Part shown: one piece after another, positions 25,847 to 34,540 of the stretch
Numbering within the stretch: position 1 is the stretch's first letter
Layout of the letters: every line of letters starts with the position of its first letter
From: Zhongshania antarctica
GTDB lineage: Bacteria; Pseudomonadota; Gammaproteobacteria; Pseudomonadales; Spongiibacteraceae
Direction of reading: 5' to 3'
Assembly (NCBI RefSeq): GCF_014202945.1
Contig: NZ_JACHHW010000005.1
Location: 62,001-126,000, forward strand
Length of the DNA stretch: 64,000 bases
The notes under the pieces: model-generated
The model's input: only the letters and a program-made list of their open reading frames with translations
Database searches by the model: none
Told to the model about the DNA's origin: nothing
Program-made: the position numbers and the translations under genes

Positions 25847-28045
25847 TTATTGCGTGTATTTACTGAGCATTTCAATTAGCTGATCCTTTCTAAACGGCTT
25901 CAATAAATAATCATTCATACCAGCTACTAGACAACGCTCACGATCACTCGCCAGCGCATTTGCGGTCATCGCAATAATGGGCAAATCGGCCAGCGCCGGA
26001 TTAAGGCGAATATTTTCAGTCGCCACAATGCCATCCATTTCTGGCATTTGCATATCCATAAACACCAGATCAAATTGCTGCGCCTTCAAACACGACAAAG
26101 CCTCTAATCCATTTGCAGCAATGGTTGTTATACAGCCTATGCTTTCTAGCATGGTATTGATAACGTACTGGTTCACCTGGTTGTCTTCCACCAGCAAAAC
26201 CCTGACATCAAAATCTACTGCCGACACCGCTTCTGTCACTGATGCCAGCGCGCGATGTTCGCTCGCATCAGCCCACTGCAGGGGCAGTAGCGCGGTAAAT
26301 TCTGATCCTAGGCTCAGCTCACTTTTAACACTGAGGCTACCACCCATTAACTCGGCCAATTGGCGGCTAATCGTTAGCCCCAAACCACTGCCACCATAGC
26401 GCCGTGTAGTTGTACTGTCGGCTTGGGTAAATTTCTCAAACACTTTTGCAATATGCTCAGGACTCATACCAACACCGGAGTCTTGCACCACAAATCGAAT
26501 TGGCCCGCCCTTATCGCCGTCGCAATGCAAAGACAAGGTCACAAAGCCCTCGCCAGTAAATTTCAGCGCGTTGCTAAGCAAGTTGTTCAGTATTTGTTTT
26601 AAACGGCCCTCGTCACCGTTCACATGTGCTGGCACATGACTGTCGCAATAGGCGGTAAGCTCGACGCCTTTTTCCGCAGCAAGGGCCTGAAAAGTGTCAA
26701 CGGTGTCACGGATACAGGTATTTAAGTCAAATACCTTGCACTCAAGCTCGAGCTTGCCAGCCTCAATTCTGGAGAAGTCGAGGATATCGCTGATAACCGA
26801 CAGCAAGGCCTGCGACGAGCGCTGCATGGTATCGAGGCGCTCGCGCTGCAAATCGTCAGCGGGAGACTCCCGCAGAATTTCCACCAAACTCATAATGCCG
26901 TTTAAAGGGGTGCGAATTTCATGGCTCATGGTGGCCAAAAATTCAGACTTCGCTAAATTGGCACTCACTGACTCGGCGTGGGCGTCACTTAATGATTGCT
27001 GATTCTGTTCCCGCTCAATTTCGCCGCCCAGCCAATGTGCCGCCAACTGCATGAGGTTCTTATGAATATCGGTGAACCGCGACACGGCTGACGAGGTATG
27101 ACAAACCGTGCCAAATAGCTCGCCGTGTACGTAAATTGCGGCGCCAATATAACTCTCTACCCCCATGTGCTTACGGGCAGGGTGCTCTGCAAGGCCAGAT
27201 TTACTTAAGTCGGGAATCAAACGCACCCGATTCGCCGATTCCACACACGCAGAACAGAGTGTGTTGTCGAATTTACTCACGGTGCCGGGCACCATTTTCG
27301 AGGCCGCTCCGGCGGTGAACAAGACCTTAATCATCTCCCCTTCAAGGGCGTTAATACGACCAAAATCGGTGCCGATAATATTATTCAGCAGAGCCAATAA
27401 TTGCTGACACTTTTGCTCCAAGCTTAAATCAACTTGCCCCGATAAGCGGCTTAGTTTCTCTAATGCCAATTCGTAGGCCACTTGGTCGTTGAGATCGACT
27501 AACGTGCCAGCCATACGCAGCGGCGCCGCGCTCTCATCACGCTCAATGACCTTGCCACGCATTAGCACCCAGCTCGCTTCGCCGCTGGGCTTGCGGATAT
27601 TTACCCGTGTTTCAAAAAGACTGTCGTCCGCACGAATATGGCTGAACATGCGCTTCTCAAGGGATTTAAAATCCTCATCGAGAATATTCGCCAACATAAA
27701 CTCCGCCACACTTAGCCCGCAGTTAGCCGGGTAGGCAATAATGGCTTTGAACCCTGCATTACAATCAATAACGCCCTGCGGTATCTGCCATTCCCACAAG
27801 CCTAAATCTGCACTGTCTACCGCGTATTCATAAAACTCTCGAAGCCTCACTGTTTCGGCTCGCAGGGCTTCATTCGTCGCGCCCAACTCATCAGACATCA
27901 ATGTTAGTGAGCGCTGACTGCGATCCGCCACAGAGTCATAATCGTCATACGCCGCCGCCACCAGCTCTAGCAGCTTCTCAATATCAACTGCGTCTCCAGT
28001 ACTAGCGGCGCGCAATTGGCGCTGTAACAAACGGTGCCTAGACAT
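25847..28045 (-). CDS. Hybrid sensor histidine kinase (PAS-GAF-HisKA-HATPase-receiver)
   Basis: 732 residues without transmembrane segments. Order: N-terminal coiled coil (about 1-70), PAS (about 70-185; YAVDSADLGLWEWQIPQG), GAF (about 205-350), HisKA with the phospho-His in ATMSHEIRTPLNGIMS (about 378), HATPase (NLLSNALKFTGEG, DSGVGMSPE, GGSGLGLTISRQLAELMGG), and a C-terminal receiver (about 610-730) with phospho-acceptor Asp in DLVFMDMQMPEMDG. It lies 6 bases after a FIST-domain gene. FIST/hybrid-kinase pairs are known as NosP with its associated kinase, which controls biofilm behaviour in response to nitric oxide. The pairing is the evidence; the signal is inferred. Confidence 0.92.
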   Translation of the reverse strand: MSRHRLLQRQLRAASTGDAVDIEKLLELVAAAYDDYDSVADRSQRSLTLMSDELGATNEALRAETVRLREFYEYAVDSADLGLWEWQIPQGVIDCNAGFKAIIAYPANCGLSVAEFMLANILDEDFKSLEKRMFSHIRADDSLFETRVNIRKPSGEASWVLMRGKVIERDESAAPLRMAGTLVDLNDQVAYELALEKLSRLSGQVDLSLEQKCQQLLALLNNIIGTDFGRINALEGEMIKVLFTAGAASKMVPGTVSKFDNTLCSACVESANRVRLIPDLSKSGLAEHPARKHMGVESYIGAAIYVHGELFGTVCHTSSAVSRFTDIHKNLMQLAAHWLGGEIEREQNQQSLSDAHAESVSANLAKSEFLATMSHEIRTPLNGIMSLVEILRESPADDLQRERLDTMQRSSQALLSVISDILDFSRIEAGKLELECKVFDLNTCIRDTVDTFQALAAEKGVELTAYCDSHVPAHVNGDEGRLKQILNNLLSNALKFTGEGFVTLSLHCDGDKGGPIRFVVQDSGVGMSPEHIAKVFEKFTQADSTTTRRYGGSGLGLTISRQLAELMGGSLSVKSELSLGSEFTALLPLQWADASEHRALASVTEAVSAVDFDVRVLLVEDNQVNQYVINTMLESIGCITTIAANGLEALSCLKAQQFDLVFMDMQMPEMDGIVATENIRLNPALADLPIIAMTANALASDRERCLVAGMNDYLLKPFRKDQLIEMLSKYTQ

Positions 28046-28051
28046 AGCGAT

Positions 28052-29173
28052 CTAGTCTTCCCAAATAGTGGTAATCGTCATAGTTTGATTATGCAGCTGG
28101 CAATTACCAGTAACGCCGTGAGGGGCAATTTCCCCATAAGAGTAAAAGCCCGTGATATTGGCCTCCGACGGCAGAACATCTTTCACCGCCTCAACTTCGT
28201 CGGCAACCATTTGCCCCATGAGTAATTTACGGCCAATACAGCTTACCAGTATGGCAAGGGTTTCTTTATGATCGCTACTTACCTGGGTCTGCTCTGCCGA
28301 CTGTTCGGCGCCCCGGGCGAGCTGCGCGAAGCTAGCGCTCATTAACTTGGCGCTGTAGCCCTCTGGCACATCACCGGTAAAAATCAGGCTCTTACTCGCT
28401 TCGTCTACACCAACAATGGTGCGCACAACGTCTTGACTGGTCTGCCCCGGCGCCCAAATTGCCAAAGGGTATAACAGCGCACTCCTTGGCAAATTTGCCG
28501 CCTCGGCACCGAGATAATGCTTGTATAAATCCAGCGCAGGGGCGCCATCTAACTCGTAGAGTATATTCCCTTCAGAGCGGGTAATTCGGCGCGGCGGACC
28601 AAACACTTGCCAGCCGCCCATACTACCGCTACTGCAGTGCACACCGCTGCCATAAACCCCAAGGGCCAAAACCTGCAAAGCCCGCGGCGGGCCATCCAAA
28701 CCCACATAGCTTTCGCCAAAGCCGGGACTGCCCCCAGCCAAGCCGCCCGTTAGCAATACGTCATCCGGTAGCACCTCAGCGAAACCGCGCACGAGCTCGC
28801 TACCGTTGACCTTTATACCATCGGATAACACAAACACCCATTTCAGGTCATCGCGCAGCAATTGGCTGGCAAGCTGAACGCCCGTATTATGATCTTCACC
28901 GGAACGTACCTTCGCACTGGCAATGCTGAACTCCGCTCGCTCAAAACGCAGCGCCACCCCAGAAATACTGCCATCCAATACTTCTGCATCATAAATCTCA
29001 CCGCCACTGGAGCAGCCTATTTGACGAGCCTGCGGATAGCGTTCACGTAAAATTGCAGAGATATCATGATCACGAAGCGCGGTTGGGGCGGCAAAATAGA
29101 TCACCAGCGCAGCATCAGACAATCCACTGTCACCGCGCCAGGACGTTTGCCACATGAACAACTCTGACTTCAC
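28052..29173 (-). CDS. FIST-domain sensor protein (NosP-like)
   Basis: 373 residues with FIST_N (about 15-200: ALVIYFAAPTALRDHD ... ARQIGCSSGGEIYDAEV ... VLPDDVLLTGGLAGG) and FIST_C (about 220-355, ending NITGFYSYGEIAPHGVTGNCQLHNQTMTITTIWED). FIST proteins bind small ligands; NosP members bind haem and sense nitric oxide, and are encoded beside a hybrid kinase they inhibit. Here the kinase starts 6 bases downstream. I cannot confirm a haem ligand by eye, so amino-acid sensing or another ligand is possible. Confidence 0.88.
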   Translation of the reverse strand: MKSELFMWQTSWRGDSGLSDAALVIYFAAPTALRDHDISAILRERYPQARQIGCSSGGEIYDAEVLDGSISGVALRFERAEFSIASAKVRSGEDHNTGVQLASQLLRDDLKWVFVLSDGIKVNGSELVRGFAEVLPDDVLLTGGLAGGSPGFGESYVGLDGPPRALQVLALGVYGSGVHCSSGSMGGWQVFGPPRRITRSEGNILYELDGAPALDLYKHYLGAEAANLPRSALLYPLAIWAPGQTSQDVVRTIVGVDEASKSLIFTGDVPEGYSAKLMSASFAQLARGAEQSAEQTQVSSDHKETLAILVSCIGRKLLMGQMVADEVEAVKDVLPSEANITGFYSYGEIAPHGVTGNCQLHNQTMTITTIWED

Positions 29174-29298
29174 TACCTAGCCCCTTATGTGGAATGTATT
29201 TATCGTCCATCGTAAACCGCCATTCAATATGACTGTATACGGTAATACCCATAACAACAAATTGGCGCGACGATAAATACCGCCCTCAGAAGGGCACA

Positions 29299-29323
29299 AA
29301 AAAAGGAGCCGCAGCTCCTTTTT
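29299..29323 (-). terminator. Rho-independent terminator after the PKD lipoprotein gene
   Basis: AAAAAGGAGC and GCTCCTTTTT arms surround a short loop, with T/A tracts on both sides. It lies about 20 bases after the last in-frame stop of the decayed 3' extension described at 29343-29558, suggesting the original gene ran up to this terminator. Confidence 0.8.
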
Positions 29324-29342
29324 AATGCAACCGTGGCCTCGT

Positions 29343-29558
29343 TTACATACCGGGAATCATCATAACCAGCAACGGGCCCGCTGGCAGCGTAGCGTTACAA
29401 GTTTGTACCGCGTCGATTTGGGCCGTTTAAAAAGGCAGACAGACCTCTCCTGCTTCTGCAGCAAAAGGCCAGCATGGGCTATCTGGCAATGCATCTGAAC
29501 TACACGCGGCCACGTCATTGTCGCTCAAAAATTGCGCTAAGCATGCGTCAATCTCATT
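29343..29558 (-). pseudogene. Frameshifted 3' extension of the PKD lipoprotein gene
   Basis: Directly where the long frame stops (29554), a neighbouring minus frame continues in the same Cys- and acid-rich style: NEIDACLAQFLSDNDVAAC ... LPDSPCWPFAAEAGEVCLPF, ending at TAA 29427-29429. The same frame then stays open through AQIDAVQTCNATLPAGPLL to a second TAA at 29343-29345, just before the terminator. This fits one lost or gained base near 29558 and a later nonsense mutation, or a sequencing error. Confidence 0.5.
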
Positions 29559-31410
29559 CGAGGCCCTGTGCGAACGGATCGCACAGCTGGCTGCCATTGT
29601 CGCCCAAATACGCTTGGCATTGGTCAAACAAAGCGCCCTGCAAAAATGCCGCGCAGGCTTGGGAATCTCCTGCGCAATCTTGCAGCCCCGCTAAATTTTC
29701 ATTATTGACAATGTCGCCCACAAACGCGGCGCATTGTTCGGTTACGCCCTCGGCCGCCAAACTGGCGCAGAAATCATTGCCGCAGCTTTGCGCATCGAAA
29801 CTGGTGGGCTGACAAGCACTAAAGGCTGCAGGCTTTGGTGTTACCGTAATCGTAACGCCATCGCTGTCACTTAAGTCAGCGTCGCTAATAACAAGGCTAA
29901 AAGTCAATGCAGTGACATCGTCCACGTCTGGCGCGGTAAAACTTGGCTGCACTGAATTTTGATTAGTTAAGGTAACGGTGGGACCGCCATCTTGACTCCA
30001 GGTATAGCTCAACTCATCACTGACATCTGGGTCGCTACTTGCGCTGCCGTCAAGGCGGACCACACTGCCGGACTCTACATTTTGATCTGGGCCAGCGTCA
30101 GCGACTGGCGGTTGATTGCTCTCGCCACCGGTTTCACCGCCGGTGCCCTCTTCCACCTTCACCAGTATCGATACCACTGCACTCGCGCTGGCGCCCTGAT
30201 CGTCGCTAACCGTTAGCGTAAAATGCAGATTAACGCTCTCTGCTGGGCTTGGTGCAGTAAAACTCGCCACCGCCTGCCCGCCATTGACTATGCCCACTGG
30301 CTCACCGTCACCGGTTTGCAGCCAGCTATAGCTAATTTCGCCATCGGCGTCGCTGCTTGCGCTACCGTCTAAAATCACGGTGGCACCAGGACTCACAATC
30401 TGGTTATCACCTGCTACCGCAACCGGCTTTTGATTTATCGGCGCGCTGTCGTTGTCTAGCACCAGTACATTGACAATATCGCTACCCTGTCCGCCTTGAT
30501 CATCGGTCACGGTAAAGCTGAAATACAATATAGTGTCGGCAACCACTTCTGGCGCCACAAAACTCGCCTCGACTTTGCCAGCATCAGTGATCTGCACGGG
30601 ATTGCTTTTTGCTATGCCATTACGGTCAGTGTGCTGCCACTGCATGGCAATTATGCCACCCTCGTCATCGCCAGCGACGCCTGTCAGAACCACGGTTTCG
30701 CCTTCAACCAATGTTTGGTCGTCACCTGCCGACGCAACCGGCAAGCGATTAAGCGCAGCGCCCGAGGCGACCGCCGCTTCGGTTTCACTCAGCTCTTCGG
30801 TCGCCGCTGCAACGCTAACGATATTCGCCAGACCGCAGTTCGCACGCCCACGCGCCTGCTGCACCTCACAAATATACTTCACTGCAGGACTGTCTTCGCT
30901 CACAAATAAATCACTTACCGAAAATTGAATTTCGCTTGCGTATGTGGCTATCAACTGCGCCGCCTCTTCTGGAATGGCAATGCCATTAGCGGTATTGCGA
31001 TCAACATCAAGGCTCTGCAAAAAACGCGCGGTATTAATAATAGCGGGGTATTTAGCGAGCACGTCATCGAAACTCATGCCCGCACTGTAATCGGCCCGCG
31101 CACCAGGGACTAAATCGAGTAGGGTTAGAATCGGCGCAGCTGCACTGCTGCCCACGCTCAAACCAGCAATACTAAAATTTACGATTTCCGCTTCACGATA
31201 AAGAAATCTGCCATCGATATCAGTAAAGCCACTATGGGTTCTCGTTGTCGCTTTAAGGCCCATCACCGGGCTGTCTATTAAACGACCACTACTGGCGTCG
31301 GCAAGCACTGTAGGGCTGTTGTTGGCCCGCCCAGATGATGAAGTAGAACTGCCACCACAGGCAGTGATAAAAACAGCCACGAGCAATATTGCCGGGGTCA
31401 AAATTCGCAT
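29554..31410 (-). CDS. Lipoprotein with three PKD/REJ-type beta-sandwich domains and Cys-rich end
   Basis: 618 residues. The lipoprotein signal ends AVFITACGGSS, followed by a Ser-rich linker. Residues about 40-210 form an unrecognised domain (SPVMGLKATTRTHSGFTDIDGRFLYRE). Three PKD-like repeats follow at about 227-325, 330-420 and 437-525, each with the pattern ADAGPDQ ... LDGSASSDPDG ... YSWSQ ... FTAPD ... FTLTVSDDQG. The C-terminal 85 residues are Cys-rich. PKD domains mediate adhesion or polysaccharide contact on the surface, so a surface-adhesion role is an inference. The 3' end appears frameshifted. Confidence 0.85.
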   Translation of the reverse strand: MRILTPAILLVAVFITACGGSSTSSSGRANNSPTVLADASSGRLIDSPVMGLKATTRTHSGFTDIDGRFLYREAEIVNFSIAGLSVGSSAAAPILTLLDLVPGARADYSAGMSFDDVLAKYPAIINTARFLQSLDVDRNTANGIAIPEEAAQLIATYASEIQFSVSDLFVSEDSPAVKYICEVQQARGRANCGLANIVSVAAATEELSETEAAVASGAALNRLPVASAGDDQTLVEGETVVLTGVAGDDEGGIIAMQWQHTDRNGIAKSNPVQITDAGKVEASFVAPEVVADTILYFSFTVTDDQGGQGSDIVNVLVLDNDSAPINQKPVAVAGDNQIVSPGATVILDGSASSDADGEISYSWLQTGDGEPVGIVNGGQAVASFTAPSPAESVNLHFTLTVSDDQGASASAVVSILVKVEEGTGGETGGESNQPPVADAGPDQNVESGSVVRLDGSASSDPDVSDELSYTWSQDGGPTVTLTNQNSVQPSFTAPDVDDVTALTFSLVISDADLSDSDGVTITVTPKPAAFSACQPTSFDAQSCGNDFCASLAAEGVTEQCAAFVGDIVNNENLAGLQDCAGDSQACAAFLQGALFDQCQAYLGDNGSQLCDPFAQGLE

Positions 31411-31527
31411 AAAGAATCCTTACTTATTGTAAATATCGCCCGGCCACATGCGTGCGCCAAGAAATGAGTTCATGCTTTTAATTTAATAGAGAAGAATAAC
31501 CGAGTTGACACTAACAGGAAAACCGAT

Positions 31528-31547
31528 TGGGGTGGTAAATCACCCCA
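31528..31547 (-). terminator. Hairpin after the MvaT-like gene
   Basis: TGGGGTG and CACCCCA arms with a 6-base loop, 17 bases downstream of the stop on the minus strand; only a weak T tract follows (CGGTTTT). Confidence 0.5.
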
Positions 31548-31564
31548 TTTTACATTGCGGCGTA

Positions 31565-31963
31565 TTAAACTTCCAAGCTACGCCAGTCTACTTTGAGTTC
31601 CTGCGCCCAGTTTTTAATGACTTTATCCACCTGTGGCGCGCGAGTTTTAGTCATTTCACCGGTTTTAGGGTTTTTAAAGCTCCGCAGTGGTCGTGGCGCC
31701 ATTTTCTTACGAGCCTTTGCAGGCGCGGCGGCAGCACTGGTCTTTTTGATGCTTGGCGCGGCCTTTTTAACACCCGCTTTGCGGCCACGCTTTTTAGCTG
31801 GTGGGGTATCGGCGGCAGGTTCAACGGTTAATATAGCGACTAACTCTTCTGCACTTTGACCATATTTAGTCATGAGCGCCTGAAGCTCTGAGATGAATTT
31901 AAATTTTTGATCTAATGCTTTGTGCTCAGCTTGTAATTGCTTCTGCAGTTTTGCGATATCCAT
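31565..31963 (-). CDS. MvaT/H-NS-like nucleoid-associated protein with basic linker
   Basis: 132 residues from the methionine preceded by AAGGTG. An N-terminal coiled coil for oligomerisation (about 1-45, DIAKLQKQLQAEHKALDQKF) leads to a long Lys/Ala/Pro linker (about 55-95) containing KKRGRKAG, an AT-hook-like core. The C-terminal part LRSFKNPKTGEMTKTR ... KVIKNWAQEL resembles the MvaT DNA-binding end (YKNPHTGE ... LKEWK). Such proteins coat AT-rich DNA and silence acquired genes. The assignment rests on this motif and architecture; it is shorter and more basic in the linker than Pseudomonas MvaT. A hairpin stands in its leader. Confidence 0.7.
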   Translation of the reverse strand: MDIAKLQKQLQAEHKALDQKFKFISELQALMTKYGQSAEELVAILTVEPAADTPPAKKRGRKAGVKKAAPSIKKTSAAAAPAKARKKMAPRPLRSFKNPKTGEMTKTRAPQVDKVIKNWAQELKVDWRSLEV

Positions 31964-31992
31964 AAACACCTTTTCGATAAACATTAAAACAC

Positions 31993-32010
31993 AAGGTCCA
32001 AACGGACCTT
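31993..32010 (-). promoter_or_regulatory. Hairpin in the leader of the MvaT-like gene
   Basis: AAGGTCC / GGACCTT form a perfect 7-bp stem around a 4-base loop, 30 bases upstream of the chosen start and just before the AAGGTG ribosome binding site. It could be a leader structure of the MvaT-like mRNA; a T-rich stretch on the plus strand also allows a terminator reading. Confidence 0.4.
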
Positions 32011-32102
32011 ATTTTAACATACATAAAATAGGAATTTATAACGTAGAAATGCCGGAAATTATTAGCAATAAAAATAATATTTCGGGACGAGCAAGGAAGA
32101 AA

Positions 32103-32135
32103 ACAATAAAGAGGGCAGCCAACTGGCTGCCCTCT
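32103..32135 (-). terminator. Terminator after fba
   Basis: AGAGGGCAGCC and GGCTGCCCTCT form a perfect 11-bp stem with an AACT loop and are followed on the minus strand by TTTATTGTTTT. It lies 9 bases after the fba stop and ends the tkt-epd-pgk-fba unit. Confidence 0.88.
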
Positions 32136-32143
32136 AATACAGC

Positions 32144-33208
32144 TTATTTAATTTTTGGATTTAAACGGCCAGAGTCGTATTCCATATACATGGCTTCGAG
32201 ACTCATGGGTTTAATTTTAGACGCATTACCCGCAGTGCCAAACGCTTCGTAACGAGCAATACAAATTGCCTTCATTTCTTTAATGGTTTCTTGCAAGTAT
32301 TTGCGCGGATCAAATTCGCTAGGATTCTGCGCCAAGAAACGACGAATAGCGCCAGTGCTGGCCAAACGCAAATCAGTGTCGATATTGACTTTACGCACGC
32401 CGTACTTAATTCCTTCAGCAATTTGCTCTACCGGCACGCCGTAGGTCTCGGGAATTTCACCGCCAAACTCATTAATAATAGCCAACCAATCTTGGGGCAC
32501 ACTTGAGCTGCCGTGCATGACCAAATGGGTATCAGGAATACGTGCGTGGATCGCTTTTATACGATCAATTGCTAAAATATCGCCCGTGGGTGGACGGGTA
32601 AATTTATAGGCGCCGTGACTGGTGCCACAGGCAATGGCCAGCGCATCAACGCCAGTTTTAGCAACAAAGTCAGCGGCTTCTTCTGGGTCGGTTAGCATTT
32701 GATCGTGAGACAAAATACCCGCCGCGCCAACGCCATCTTCTTCACCAGCTTGCCCAGTTTCCAATGAGCCTAGGCAACCCAATTCGCCTTCAACTGACAC
32801 GCCGCAGGCGTGAGCCATTTCGACTACGCGACGGGTAACGTCGACGTTGTAGTCATATTCAGCGGGGGTTTTACCGTCTTCAAGCAGCGAGCCGTCCATC
32901 ATTACTGAGCTAAAGCCCAGCTGCATAGAGCGCTGGCAAATGGCGGGGCTGGTGCCGTGATCCTGATGCATAACCACCGGAATTTCGGGGAACTCTTCAA
33001 TCGCCGCTAAAATCATATGGCGCAGAAAGGGCGCACCAGCATACTTACGCGCACCAGCAGAGGCCTGCATGATGACGGGGCTATTGGTTTCACGCGCCGC
33101 TTCCATAATCGCGCGGGTTTGCTCTAAGTTATTTACATTGAACGCCGGAACGCCGTAACCGTATTCGGCAGCGTGGTCCAGCATTTGGCGTAGACTGATA
33201 AGTGCCAT
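32144..33208 (-). CDS. fba: Class II fructose-bisphosphate aldolase
   Basis: Zinc-dependent aldolase of glycolysis and gluconeogenesis, 354 residues (Calvin-cycle-type class II length). Zinc His are in [14 protein letters not shown], in [11 protein letters not shown] and in [11 protein letters not shown]; the substrate loop is [13 protein letters not shown]. Last gene of tkt-epd-pgk-fba, an order shared with Pseudomonas. The 99-base gap from pgk holds an empty family A repeat. Confidence 0.97.
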   Translation of the reverse strand: MALISLRQMLDHAAEYGYGVPAFNVNNLEQTRAIMEAARETNSPVIMQASAGARKYAGAPFLRHMILAAIEEFPEIPVVMHQDHGTSPAICQRSMQLGFSSVMMDGSLLEDGKTPAEYDYNVDVTRRVVEMAHACGVSVEGELGCLGSLETGQAGEEDGVGAAGILSHDQMLTDPEEAADFVAKTGVDALAIACGTSHGAYKFTRPPTGDILAIDRIKAIHARIPDTHLVMHGSSSVPQDWLAIINEFGGEIPETYGVPVEQIAEGIKYGVRKVNIDTDLRLASTGAIRRFLAQNPSEFDPRKYLQETIKEMKAICIARYEAFGTAGNASKIKPMSLEAMYMEYDSGRLNPKIK

Positions 33209-33245
33209 GGTAATTTCCTTTAAAGTTTCTAATTGTTTGCTAGAT

Positions 33246-33300
33246 GCCGGACGGGAGACGGGAGATGCAAAAGCACAGCGTCTTACGTCTCCCGTCCAGC
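33246..33300. repeat. Empty family A inverted repeat between pgk and fba
   Basis: Left arm GCCGGACGGGAGACG (33246-33260) and right arm, the inverse of GCTGGACGGGAGACG (33286-33300), match at 14 of 15 positions around a 25-base centre. It is the same end sequence as the ends of the four-helix-bundle cassette at 40515-40968, here with no cargo. It lies inside a transcribed operon gap. Confidence 0.75.
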
Positions 33301-33307
33301 GTCTCCC

Positions 33308-34471
33308 TTAAGCTTTTGCGCGTTCTTCTAGTACTGCTACTGCCGGCAATACCTTGCCTTCTACGTATTCCAAAAAGGCGCCGCCGCCGGTAGAGATGTA
33401 AGACACTTGATCGGCGATGCCAAATTTATCGACAGCGGCAAGGGTATCACCACCCCCGGCAATGGAGAAAGCCGACGACTCGGCAATTGCTCTGGCGATG
33501 TCTTCAGTGCCGTCGGCGAATTGATCGAACTCAAACACGCCAACGGGGCCATTCCAAATTATAGTGCCCGCTTGTTTCAGTATTTCAGCCAAGCATGCAG
33601 CAGAAACTGGGCCAATATCAAAAATCATATCGTCGTCGCCAACAAATTCAACGGGGCGCAGGGTAGCAGGCTCGTTCTCGTCAAACTTTTTGCCAGTCAT
33701 CACATCGCTTGGTAGCGGGATATGACACTTTTCCATAAGGGCCTTAGCGCTGGGAATCAAGTCGTGTTCACACAGGGACTTGCCCACGTTAAAGCCTGCC
33801 GCCGCCAAGAAGGTATTGGCAATACCGCCACCAACAATCAATTGATCTACCTTGTCAGACAGGGTTTCTAGCACGGTGAGTTTGGTCGAGACTTTGGAGC
33901 CACCAACAATTGCCACAAAAGGCCGTGCAGGATTAGCCAGCGCGCGCTCTAGGTTTTCTAATTCGCTAGCCAGCAGTGGCCCAGCGCAGGCGACCGGCGC
34001 GTATTTGGCCACGCCGTGAGTAGACGCTTGGGCGCGGTGTGCGGTGCCAAAGGCGTCCATCACAAACACGTCGCAAAGCGCAGCATAGGCTTTAGACAAG
34101 GACTCTTCGTCTTTTTTCTCGCCCTTGTTAAAGCGCACATTTTCCAGCAGCGCAAGCTGGCCATTAGCCAAGCTCACGCCGTTTTGCCAATCGCTGAGCA
34201 GCGCTACATCTTGGCCTAAGGCCTCGCTTAAATAGTCGGCAACGGGCTTTAAAGAATACTGCTCTTCAAACTCGCCTTCGGTGGGGCGACCAAGATGAGA
34301 CATAACAATGACCTGGGCACCTGCTGCCAAAGCCAATTTTAATGTTGGCAATGCGGCGCGCAAACGCGCATCGGAACTCACCACACCATCCTTGATTGGT
34401 ACATTAAGATCTTCGCGAATCAGTACTCGCTTACCGCTGAGATCCACATCACTCATTTTGATGACTTTCAT
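33308..34471 (-). CDS. pgk: Phosphoglycerate kinase
   Basis: Transfers phosphate between 1,3-bisphosphoglycerate and ADP. The 387 residues are typical for bacteria. Motifs are [14 protein letters not shown] (substrate Asp/Asn), [28 protein letters not shown], and the nucleotide site WNGPVGVFE with the final [16 protein letters not shown] and [14 protein letters not shown]. It lies 69 bases downstream of epd in the glycolytic/pentose phosphate unit. Confidence 0.98.
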   Translation of the reverse strand: MKVIKMSDVDLSGKRVLIREDLNVPIKDGVVSSDARLRAALPTLKLALAAGAQVIVMSHLGRPTEGEFEEQYSLKPVADYLSEALGQDVALLSDWQNGVSLANGQLALLENVRFNKGEKKDEESLSKAYAALCDVFVMDAFGTAHRAQASTHGVAKYAPVACAGPLLASELENLERALANPARPFVAIVGGSKVSTKLTVLETLSDKVDQLIVGGGIANTFLAAAGFNVGKSLCEHDLIPSAKALMEKCHIPLPSDVMTGKKFDENEPATLRPVEFVGDDDMIFDIGPVSAACLAEILKQAGTIIWNGPVGVFEFDQFADGTEDIARAIAESSAFSIAGGGDTLAAVDKFGIADQVSYISTGGGAFLEYVEGKVLPAVAVLEERAKA

Positions 34472-34540
34472 CTTTTGTTCCCTGCTCGTTTCGCCACGCC
34501 CTCGAAGGGCCTTACTGATAGTAAAATTTGCTGAGGCCGG

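Noticed and set aside
25585-25866. 93-codon plus-strand frame
   Set aside because: No domain, no ribosome binding site, and it overlaps the kinase 3' end.
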